Source: an uncultured Rhodospirillaceae bacterium
GTDB taxonomy: Bacteria; Pseudomonadota; Alphaproteobacteria; Rhodospirillales; UBA2165
Reading direction: 5' to 3'
DNA: 14,163 nt
Assembly: GCA_913054205.1 (NCBI GenBank)
Contig: CAJXJM010000018.1
Coordinates: 1-14,163 of the forward strand
The notes below the pieces were generated by a model. The model was not told where the DNA came from and ran no database searches. It saw nothing but the letters and a program-made list of their open reading frames with translations. Of the stretch, positions 8,112 to 14,163 are shown in pieces (position 1 is the stretch's first letter; every line of letters starts with the position of its first letter). A program made the translations under genes and the position numbers.

Positions 8112-10013
8112 ATGCATCGCGACGGTGATAGATATAAAATATTTTCCAGACGCTCAATCGTCTTGTTTGGCGGCAAGACTGTATTGCTGTCGGGTCTGGT
8201 TGGCCGGATGTATTACCTTCAGATTATTGAAGGTGAAAAATACAAAACGCTTGCCGATGAGAACCGCATCAGCCTGAAACTCATCGCTCCAAAACGTGGA
8301 CGCATTCTCGATCGATTTGGCCGACCGATGGCCGTTAACCAGCAAAATTATCGCGTTTTGCTTATCCCGGAAAATACCAAGGACGTTGATTTTTCCTTAA
8401 TGCAACTCGGTAAGGTAATTCCGATTAGCAGCCATGATGTGCAAAGGGTCAAACGCGAGATCAAACGTCGCCGTCGCTTCTTACCGGTTATCATAAGAGA
8501 GAATATGGTTTGGGAAGATGTTGCCCGCATCGAAGTGAATGCTGCTGAAATGCCGGGCATTACAATTGATGTCGGTGAAACCCGGTTTTATCCGGACGGC
8601 ACTCAAGCAGCCTCCGTATTGGGATACGTCTCAGGCGTATCAGAAAAAGATTTAACCGGCGATCCTTTGTTGGAGTTACCCGGTTTCCGGATCGGCAAAG
8701 CCGGCATGGAGAAAGTTCATGACCTAGCGCTGCGCGGTAAAAGCGGCATAACCCAAGTTGAAGTCAATGCCTTTGGGAGGCAAATACGCGAGCTTGAACG
8801 CCGCGAAGGTCTGCCGGGAGCGGAGACGTGGCTCACCATCGATATGGAGCTGCAAAAGTTTGTCACCAAACGATTAGGCGACGAGGCTGCGTCCGCGGTA
8901 GTCATGGATATTCATACCGGCGAAGTGCTGACGCTTGCTTCGACACCAACTTTTGATCCCAACGCATTCAACCGCGGACTGTCTCAGGCCGAGTGGAAAG
9001 CACTGGCTTCAAATCCGCGCTCGCCTCTCAACAACAAAGCCATTGCCGGCCAATATTCGCCGGGTTCGACTTTTAAAATGGTGGTTGCTTTGGCTGCACT
9101 CGAGAAAGGCGTTGTAACAGCTAACAGCAAATTCTTCTGCACGGGTGAACTGGAACTCGGCGATTCAACATTCCATTGTTGGGAACGCCGCGGTCATGGC
9201 TCGATGGATATGCTGTCGGCGATTACCCAATCCTGCGACGTTTATTTTTATGAGATTGCCAAACGAACAGGTATCGACCGCATTTCGGCGATGGCCCGCC
9301 GTTTGGGAATGGGGCAGATTTTAGACATTGAATTGGCAGGAGAAAAAAAAGGGCTCATGCCAACGCGGGCGTGGAAGAAAAAGGCCAAACGAGTTTCCTG
9401 GCAACAGGGTGAAACCTTGCTCGCCGGGATCGGGCAGGGATTTATTTTGACGACGCCTTTGCAATTGGCGGTCATGACTGCGCGTCTGGCCAATGGTGGG
9501 AAAGCCGTGAAGCCGCATTTAACCAAGCAGGTGGTGCCTTTTGATGTGGCTGATCCAGTTGTTCCAGAAATTCCTGAATTTAAATCAATTGGCATTCATC
9601 CGCCTCATTTGAATATGATCAAAAAGGCGATGGGAGCGGTTTCTAATTCTCCGTATGGCACGGCTTATAGATCGCGTATTAAAGAGCCGGGTTTTCAATT
9701 GGCAGGCAAAACCGGAACGGTTCAAGTGCGCCGCATTACCAAAGCCGAGCGCGAAACCGGTGTTAAAAAGAATAAAGATCTAGAGTGGCGGGAGCGGGAT
9801 CACGCTTTATTTGTCGGCTATGCACCGCTTAAAAATCCTCGATATGCAGTCTCGGTCGTGGTTGAACACGGCGGCGGCGGCTCATCAATTGCCGCACCGA
9901 TTGCCAAAGATATATTAATGGAGGTTCAGCGCCGCGATCCGTCGCGGGGGCAATCTGGTAAGGCCGCCAAAAGTCACAACTTCCCCAATTCAACGACTGT
10001 AAAAAAGGGCTAG
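8112..10013 (+). CDS. mrdA: Penicillin-binding protein 2 (peptidoglycan transpeptidase)
   Basis: Class B penicillin-binding protein that crosslinks new peptidoglycan during cell elongation, in complex with RodA. The 633-residue protein has a short cytoplasmic tail and one transmembrane anchor (about 15-35). The periplasmic pedestal domain (about 45-230) opens with 'RGRILDRFGRPMA'. The transpeptidase domain (about 250-605) has all three active-site motifs: S319-T-F-K322 (nucleophile and general base), S374-C-D376 (the PBP2 form of SxN) and K533-T-G535. The C-terminal tail is rich in basic and polar residues. AGGA at 8100-8103 precedes the ATG, 15 bp separate it from mreD and nine from rodA, so it sits in the operon. 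It is the expected target of mecillinam-type beta-lactams from family knowledge. Confidence 0.96.
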   Translation: MHRDGDRYKIFSRRSIVLFGGKTVLLSGLVGRMYYLQIIEGEKYKTLADENRISLKLIAPKRGRILDRFGRPMAVNQQNYRVLLIPENTKDVDFSLMQLGKVIPISSHDVQRVKREIKRRRRFLPVIIRENMVWEDVARIEVNAAEMPGITIDVGETRFYPDGTQAASVLGYVSGVSEKDLTGDPLLELPGFRIGKAGMEKVHDLALRGKSGITQVEVNAFGRQIRELERREGLPGAETWLTIDMELQKFVTKRLGDEAASAVVMDIHTGEVLTLASTPTFDPNAFNRGLSQAEWKALASNPRSPLNNKAIAGQYSPGSTFKMVVALAALEKGVVTANSKFFCTGELELGDSTFHCWERRGHGSMDMLSAITQSCDVYFYEIAKRTGIDRISAMARRLGMGQILDIELAGEKKGLMPTRAWKKKAKRVSWQQGETLLAGIGQGFILTTPLQLAVMTARLANGGKAVKPHLTKQVVPFDVADPVVPEIPEFKSIGIHPPHLNMIKKAMGAVSNSPYGTAYRSRIKEPGFQLAGKTGTVQVRRITKAERETGVKKNKDLEWRERDHALFVGYAPLKNPRYAVSVVVEHGGGGSSIAAPIAKDILMEVQRRDPSRGQSGKAAKSHNFPNSTTVKKG

Positions 10014-10022
10014 GCGAAAATC

Positions 10023-11171
10023 ATGGCGTTGTCTCCGTTTCGTCAATCCGATATGAGCCTTGGTCAGCGGCTATGGCAAATCAATTGGTTTTTTGTCCTG
10101 TTGGTTGGTATTACGGCTTCGATCGGATTTGGCATGCTCTATTCTGCCGCCAATGGGAATTTTGATCCTTGGGCATCGCGCCAAATGATCCGCTTCGCTG
10201 CGGGCTTGTTCCTAATGTTGATGGTTGCGGTCATCGATATTCATGTCTGGCTGCGCTACGCCTATGCTATTTACGCCGTTTCACTTGCTTTGTTGGTCGT
10301 TGTTGAATTTAGTGGCTCAATCGGCATGGGAGCACAGCGCTGGATTGATCTCGGCGTCTTCACAATCCAGCCTTCTGAAATGATGAAGATCTCGATTATT
10401 CTGCTGCTCGCGCGGTATTTCTATGCAGCGCGATTGGAAGATGTCGGGCGCATTTCACACGTTATAGTGCCGCTTATTCTAATCGCGGTACCCGCATTTC
10501 TAATCATGCGGCAACCTGATCTGGGCACCACTATTTTGATGGTTACGACAGGGATTGCGATGCTGTTCTTAGCTGGCGTTCGAATTTGGGTGTTTGTCAC
10601 AGGTGCCTTGGCAACGATAGCAGCGGTAATTCCACTGTGGAATTTTGTTTTGCTGGATTATCAGAAACAGCGCCTTTTAACCTTTCTCGATCCTGAGAAA
10701 GATCCTTTAGGGGCGGGCTATCATATACTTCAATCTAAGATTGCCTTGGGCTCTGGCGGCATGTTCGGCAAAGGCTTCCTGGAGGGTTCTCAAAGTCATC
10801 TCAGTTTCTTGCCGGAAAAGCAGACCGATTTTATTTTTACCATGATGGCCGAAGAGTTTGGCCTGGTCGGCGGACTGGTTCTCATTGGTCTTTATGTTAT
10901 GCTGCTGATTTATGGCTTCGCGATTTCACTTCGCTGCCGCAACCAGTTTGGCCGCCTGATCGGCATGGGTGTCACAACCTCGTTTTTCCTCAATATATTT
11001 GTCAATATCGCGATGGTGATGGGGCTTTTGCCGGTTGTCGGCATGCCGCTGCCGTTGATCTCTTACGGCGGCACCGCGATGCTGACCTTGATGTTTAGTT
11101 TTGGATTGCTACTCTGCGTCTACGTCCACAGAGACGTTCAGATCGGCCCTGGTGCCGCGGACGGGAATTAG
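10023..11171 (+). CDS. rodA: SEDS peptidoglycan glycosyltransferase RodA
   Basis: Polytopic membrane enzyme that polymerises lipid II into glycan strands for elongation and works as a pair with PBP2. The 382-residue protein has about ten hydrophobic segments. SEDS signatures are present: the 'GAQRWIDLG' and 'IQPSEMMK' blocks (about 101-122), 'RQPDLGTT' (about 163-170), the extracellular loop with D223-P-E-K-D227-PLGAGYH leading into 'QSKIALGSGG', and 'GMPLPLISYGGTAML' near the C-terminus. The loop acidic residue is the proposed catalytic site in this family. It begins nine bp after mrdA and closes the operon. The broken secreted-protein gene converges from the other side, nine bp away, and no terminator hairpin was seen between them. 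Confidence 0.96.
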   Translation: MALSPFRQSDMSLGQRLWQINWFFVLLVGITASIGFGMLYSAANGNFDPWASRQMIRFAAGLFLMLMVAVIDIHVWLRYAYAIYAVSLALLVVVEFSGSIGMGAQRWIDLGVFTIQPSEMMKISIILLLARYFYAARLEDVGRISHVIVPLILIAVPAFLIMRQPDLGTTILMVTTGIAMLFLAGVRIWVFVTGALATIAAVIPLWNFVLLDYQKQRLLTFLDPEKDPLGAGYHILQSKIALGSGGMFGKGFLEGSQSHLSFLPEKQTDFIFTMMAEEFGLVGGLVLIGLYVMLLIYGFAISLRCRNQFGRLIGMGVTTSFFLNIFVNIAMVMGLLPVVGMPLPLISYGGTAMLTLMFSFGLLLCVYVHRDVQIGPGAADGN

Positions 11172-11180
11172 CTAATCCCC

Positions 11181-11714
11181 CTACTTCCGTTTCATCGTCC
11201 ACGTGCCTTCACAATCCGCTCTGCCGCCAACGGTTACGGTGCCGGAGCCTTTGCCGCTTTTCCAATCGGTGACTTTACCGTTCATCTCGCCAAATGCTTG
11301 GGAGCTCGTTGCGTAAGCTTCAATTGTGCCATCTTTTGAAATGCTGCCTTTTATGGCTTGTCCATCGTCCAAGGCACCGGAAATATTTCCATTTTTCACG
11401 ATGATATTATTTGAGGCCGCCGCCTACGGGTCACACACTATATCCATCATCCAAACGCCATTTAAGACGGCCAAATTGCCTCTTAGTTTTTTCTGGGCGC
11501 GCTGTGTGGTTTTTTTGACCGGTTGATTGGAAGCGGTGGATTGTTTTTTGGCGGGCAGCGCGCAGAGCTGGACAATTTCACTTTTGGTGAGGCCGACGTC
11601 AATGAATTTGATGACTCTGTCTTGAGTACAGGTTCCGAACAGGCCGCTCTGTGCCGACAAAGGCGACGGAACACTTAAATAAATAATTGAAACTGCAAAT
11701 ATCAAATTTTTCAT
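11181..11714 (-). pseudogene. Small secreted protein gene interrupted by an in-frame TAG
   Basis: Two consecutive reading frames on the minus strand are in the same phase and separated only by TAG (complement of 11424-11426). Read through, they make a 177-codon gene. It has a signal peptide (about 1-22, ending LSAQ), a short Cys-containing helical part, a Lys/Gln-rich linker, then a glycine-rich part opening 'GVWMMDIVCDP' and closing 'CEGTWTMKRK'. Spaced Gly, Trp and paired Cys suggest a small secreted beta fold. The half behind the TAG lacks its own signal peptide and ribosome site and could only begin at GTG 11397-11399, so the fragments look like one gene split by a single base change. The native stop is also TAG, which argues against recoding. 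Function unknown. A sequencing error is the other simple explanation. Confidence 0.65.
11424..11714 (-). CDS. Predicted secreted 96-residue N-terminal fragment
   Basis: This is the part of the interrupted gene that would still be made. It has a hydrophobic signal peptide with a likely cut after LSA (about residue 21), then 'SGLFGTCTQDRVIKFIDVG' with one Cys, a second Cys in 'QLCALP', a Lys/Gln/Thr-rich linker and the truncated start of the C-terminal domain. The ATG (complement of 11712-11714) has only a modest GGG-rich site upstream. It diverges from the IclR regulator gene. I recognise no family. Confidence 0.5.
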   Translation of the reverse strand: MKNLIFAVSIIYLSVPSPLSAQSGLFGTCTQDRVIKFIDVGLTKSEIVQLCALPAKKQSTASNQPVKKTTQRAQKKLRGNLAVLNGVWMMDIVCDP

Positions 11715-11807
11715 AATTACCCGATTAGGTGAATTAAATTCTGATAGAACAGTATGCCATCACTGCTCGATAAGATAGAAAATACTTGCGCACCTTCGTT
11801 TCTTGGT

Positions 11808-11837
11808 TTGTCGAAGACCTGACACTCGCGCTAGAAT
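11808..11837 (+). promoter_or_regulatory. Candidate sigma70 promoter of the IclR gene
   Basis: TTGTCG (11808-11813) and TAGAAT (11832-11837, five of six bases of the -10 consensus) are 18 bp apart. Transcription would begin near 11844, twenty bases before the ATG at 11864. This also argues against the longer reading frame that opens upstream at 11786. Confidence 0.55.
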
Positions 11838-11863
11838 ACAAAAAATTTAAATCAGGGATCAAA

Positions 11864-12655
11864 ATGGCAGATCGAGGGACCACTAAGAGTTTAAAAAAGG
11901 GACTCGTCGTCTTAAAAACGCTCAATGAAAAGGACGATGTTACCGTTCTCATGTTGAGCAAACAAACCGGCATTCCGCGCCCGACGCTCTACCGTCTTCT
12001 TAATACTCTCAAAGAAACTGGTTATGTGACAACAGGCCCAAATGGCGATACCTATCAGCTTACCATTCAAGTTCGTGCACTCAGTCAAGGTTACAGTGAT
12101 GAAGCCTGGGTGACCGAAATAGCCTCGCCCATTCTTGAAAAGCTTGGCAACGATGTTGTATGGCCTGTCGGTATCGGCTCGTTGGATCGTGATTCAATGA
12201 TCATCCGCGACACCACTCATCAGACCAGTCCACTGTCCCTTGAGCGCGGTTATGGTGGGCGGCGCGGTCATCCTGGGTATCGGGTACCAATATTGGCGAC
12301 GGGTATGGGAATGGCATATCTCGCCTTCAGTTCCAAGCACAAACGTGATTCTATCTTGGATGTTCTCCGCTCAACCGAACCCAAAGAACGTGAAGCGGCG
12401 TCCAAAATCAAGGAACTCGAAAAAGAGTTTCAACAAATTCGCCGCCGCGGTTATGGCCTCCGAGAAGGTGGGCTAATCCCAAAAACCGGTTCTATTGCCG
12501 TGCCAATCATGTATGAAGGAGAGCCCTTGGCCTGTCTCAATTTACACTACATTTTGTCGGCTCTTTCCCTAAAGCAGGTGGTCGGTCGGTATCTTGCAAC
12601 TATGCAATCCGCGGCCAAAGAAATAGAGAAGCGCCTAAAAAAAGTCGACATTTAA
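11864..12655 (+). CDS. IclR-family transcriptional regulator, MhpR-like
   Basis: A 263-residue regulator. The N-terminal winged helix (about 8-65) has its helix-turn-helix near 28-55, including 'TGIPRPTLYRLLNTLKETGYV'. The C-terminal IclR effector domain (about 75-255) carries 'ALSQGYSDEAW', 'VVWPVGIGSLD', 'SMIIRDTTHQTSPLS' and a closing 'IAVPIM...CLNLHYILSALS'. The pattern follows Escherichia coli MhpR, activator of the 3-(3-hydroxyphenyl)propionate pathway, more than other IclR members; this is from memory of that family, not an alignment. ATG 11864 was chosen because AGGGA (11854-11858) lies five bases upstream and a promoter lies just before it. The quinone oxidoreductase follows 124 bp downstream on the same strand and is the likely target. 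The ligand is probably an aromatic or acyl compound (inferred). Confidence 0.9.
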   Translation: MADRGTTKSLKKGLVVLKTLNEKDDVTVLMLSKQTGIPRPTLYRLLNTLKETGYVTTGPNGDTYQLTIQVRALSQGYSDEAWVTEIASPILEKLGNDVVWPVGIGSLDRDSMIIRDTTHQTSPLSLERGYGGRRGHPGYRVPILATGMGMAYLAFSSKHKRDSILDVLRSTEPKEREAASKIKELEKEFQQIRRRGYGLREGGLIPKTGSIAVPIMYEGEPLACLNLHYILSALSLKQVVGRYLATMQSAAKEIEKRLKKVDI

Positions 12656-12689
12656 GCTTTCCCTTTCCAGATGTCTCATGTCCAATGTG

Positions 12690-12708
12690 CGAACAGATTA
12701 TGGGTTCG
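12690..12708. promoter_or_regulatory. Inverted repeat, possible IclR operator
   Basis: CGAAC (12690-12694) and GTTCG (12704-12708) form an inverted repeat with a nine-base spacer, in the gap between the IclR gene and the quinone oxidoreductase. The arms are short, so a chance match is possible. The position 72 bp before the next start suits an activator or repressor site. Confidence 0.35.
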
Positions 12709-12779
12709 AATTGAATTCTTTCTCCAAATCAACGACAACCAAGATCAAATTAAACGAAAGACGAATAGAGGACTAAATC

Positions 12780-13778
12780 ATGTCATACCCATCAGAAATG
12801 AACGCTGTTGATATCAAAGAGCCGGGCGGGCCGGAAGTTCTTGTGCCGGTGACTATCCCGGTGCCGGAAATCAAAGCTGACGAAATCTTGATTAAAAACG
12901 AAGCCGTTGGCGTGAATAGACCTGATGTTGCACAACGCACAGGCAATTATCCCGTGCCGCCGGATGCAAACCCGCTGCCGGGATTGGAAGTTGCCGGCGA
13001 AGTCGTGGCTGTAGGTGATGACGCAGGTGATTGGAAAGTTGGTGATAAAGCGATGGGTTTAACCCATGGTGGCGGCTACGCCGAATACACTGCCGTTCAG
13101 CATTCTCATTGTTTGGCTTGGCCAAAAGGATATGACGCTGAAATGGCAGCCTCAATCCCAGAGAATTTTTATACGGTTTACTACAATGTCTTTATGCGTT
13201 CGGACTTGAAAGCCGGCGAATATTTCCTCGTTCACGGTGGCAGCAGTGGGATCGGCTTAGCGGCCATCCAATTGGCCAAAGCCAAAGGAGCAACGGTGAT
13301 CACGACGGCTGGTTCGGCAGAGAAATGCCAATTTTGCCTCGATCAAGGCGCCGATAAAGCGATTAACTATAAAGAAGAAGATTGGCGTGAAGTTGCCAAA
13401 GAATTTACCGACGGCCACGGTGTCGACGTTGTTTTGGACATGGTCACCGGCGGCTATGTCCAAAAAGAAATCAGTATTATGGCGCGCGACGGCCGTATCG
13501 CGCTCATTGCCTTTTTGGGTGGCCGCAAAGAAGAAATAGATTTTGGCCGTATTTTGCGAGATCGGATAACCATTTCAGGCTCGACGTTGCGTCCCCAATC
13601 TACAGAAGAGAAAGCGTTGATTGCTTCCAATCTCCAAAAGGATTTCGGCGGCCTGATGGATGACGGAAAAGTGCGCCCCCACATTTATAAAACTTTCCCT
13701 CTTGCGCAGGCATCTGAAGCTCATACGCTGATGGAATCCAGTGCTCATATGGGCAAAATTATTTTGATCGTCGGTTGA
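12780..13778 (+). CDS. NAD(P)H quinone oxidoreductase, PIG3-type MDR family
   Basis: A zinc-free medium-chain reductase of the quinone oxidoreductase group, 332 residues, cytoplasmic. The N-terminal GroES-like domain (about 10-125) begins 'VDIKEPGGPEVL' and carries 'VGVNRPDVAQRTGNYPVPP', which is characteristic of the PIG3/TP53I3 subgroup. The Rossmann domain (about 126-290) has the NADPH-binding HGGSSGIG at 152-159. 'MARDGRIALIAFLGG' and 'STLRPQSTEEK' are also typical. No structural zinc Cys cluster is present. The start ATG has GAGGA at 12768-12772, seven bases upstream. It lies 18 bp before the next gene, so the two form an operon, likely under the upstream IclR regulator. The substrate is open: quinones, or enoyl/enone groups of a degradation intermediate. 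Confidence 0.93.
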   Translation: MSYPSEMNAVDIKEPGGPEVLVPVTIPVPEIKADEILIKNEAVGVNRPDVAQRTGNYPVPPDANPLPGLEVAGEVVAVGDDAGDWKVGDKAMGLTHGGGYAEYTAVQHSHCLAWPKGYDAEMAASIPENFYTVYYNVFMRSDLKAGEYFLVHGGSSGIGLAAIQLAKAKGATVITTAGSAEKCQFCLDQGADKAINYKEEDWREVAKEFTDGHGVDVVLDMVTGGYVQKEISIMARDGRIALIAFLGGRKEEIDFGRILRDRITISGSTLRPQSTEEKALIASNLQKDFGGLMDDGKVRPHIYKTFPLAQASEAHTLMESSAHMGKIILIVG

Positions 13779-13796
13779 CCTAAGCGGAGAAATATT

Positions 13797-14163
13797 ATGA
13801 GATTTGGCATTATTCTCTATGGCTTGGCTTGGTTGCTGCGGTTCACAGCGTGGCGCTATCCGGTGTTCAAGGCGCGTCTCAAAGAGCAAAACTTTGTCGC
13901 CCAATTGCGTACCAGAAACGGTGCTGTTGGCAGGTGGTTTCAGTTTAAAGATGGTCGTATTCGCACCGGTGCCGGCATTCACGCAGACCCCGAAGTTGTG
14001 CTGACCTTTAAAGATGCGCAAATCGCCGCAAAATTATTGATGCCGCCAATCAAACAACTCGACCAAATCAATGCGTTGCGTGATTTTTATATTAATCTCG
14101 AAGGCCCGGATGAATTGACCAGCTGGTTCACGCAAACACTTTTGCTGACTCAGACTGTTGGCT
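13797..14163 (+). CDS. Partial protein with hydrophobic N-terminus and SCP2-like region
   Basis: The first 122 codons are seen; the gene runs off the right edge. ATG 13797 is preceded by GGAGA (13786-13790) at good spacing and lies 18 bp after the quinone oxidoreductase stop. Residues 1-17 are hydrophobic with aromatic residues, followed by a basic, Trp-containing stretch (about 18-45). From about 48 onward the pattern 'WFQFKDGRIRTGAGIHADPEVVLTFKDAQIAAKLL', then '...DFYINLEGPDELTSWF', resembles an SCP2-type (sterol carrier/lipid-binding) fold: a strand pair around DG, a polar 'PEVVLTF' strand, a helix, and a final strand before a helix. That match is by eye only. The full length and any further domain cannot be known here. 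A role with the upstream reductase is inferred from the operon. Confidence 0.7.
   Translation, partial: MRFGIILYGLAWLLRFTAWRYPVFKARLKEQNFVAQLRTRNGAVGRWFQFKDGRIRTGAGIHADPEVVLTFKDAQIAAKLLMPPIKQLDQINALRDFYINLEGPDELTSWFTQTLLLTQTVG

Noticed and set aside
11181..11399. Independent 72-residue gene starting at GTG 11397-11399
   Set aside because: No ribosome site or signal peptide, and it continues in phase with the upstream fragment through one TAG, so it is better read as the tail of a broken gene.
11423..11427. TAG recoding (for example pyrrolysine) in the secreted-protein gene
   Set aside because: TAG ends several normal genes in the window, including this gene itself, and no sign of recoding machinery is present.
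11786..11863. 26-residue N-terminal extension of the IclR protein
   Set aside because: It lies across a good promoter (11808-11837) and reads unlike any IclR N-terminus; ATG 11864 has its own ribosome site.
13575..14021. Minus-strand open frame over the end of the quinone oxidoreductase and the SCP2-like gene
   Set aside because: Overlaps two good sense genes with ribosome sites; composition is that of a shadow frame.

Overview
The window looks like chromosomal DNA of an alphaproteobacterium, probably Rhodospirillales-like. The inference rests on protein character, moderate GC by eye, the order leuA - mreB - mreC - mreD - mrdA - rodA, and a palindromic intergenic repeat of a style common in alphaproteobacterial genomes. 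No tRNA, rRNA, CRISPR array, transposase or phage gene was seen.

Left part (1-3319): an aromatic acyl-CoA module. A PaaK-type acyl-CoA ligase, cut by the left edge, and a MarR-family repressor are read leftward as one unit. A large fused flavoprotein, an FAD monooxygenase joined to an Old Yellow Enzyme-like reductase of the 2-aminobenzoyl-CoA/salicylyl-CoA hydroxylase type, is read rightward. The divergent gap holds a perfect 18-bp AT-rich palindrome that is the obvious MarR operator. The likely logic is that the ligase makes an aryl-CoA, the fused enzyme hydroxylates and reduces its ring, and MarR senses a pathway thioester.

Middle (3320-11171): housekeeping. A 465-bp gap carries a palindromic repeat, a candidate promoter and a 45-codon leader ORF with five Leu codons in eight, followed by leuA (2-isopropylmalate synthase) and a rho-independent terminator. 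Next comes the elongasome operon mreB-mreC-mreD-mrdA(PBP2)-rodA, which builds and guides the lateral peptidoglycan machine of a rod-shaped cell. mreC uses a TTG start behind a strong ribosome site, and two hairpins lie between mreB and mreC.

Right part (11181-14163): convergent to rodA is a small secreted-protein gene broken by one in-frame TAG. Divergent from it is an IclR regulator resembling MhpR. A PIG3-type NAD(P)H quinone oxidoreductase follows, and 18 bp behind it a gene that runs off the right edge and resembles an SCP2-like protein with a hydrophobic N-terminus. This looks like a second small catabolic or redox module under its own regulator.

The observations most worth following are the leuA leader peptide with competing RNA pairings but no U-tract, the MarR palindrome, the nonsense-interrupted secreted protein, the hairpins between mreB and mreC, and the partial SCP2-like gene.
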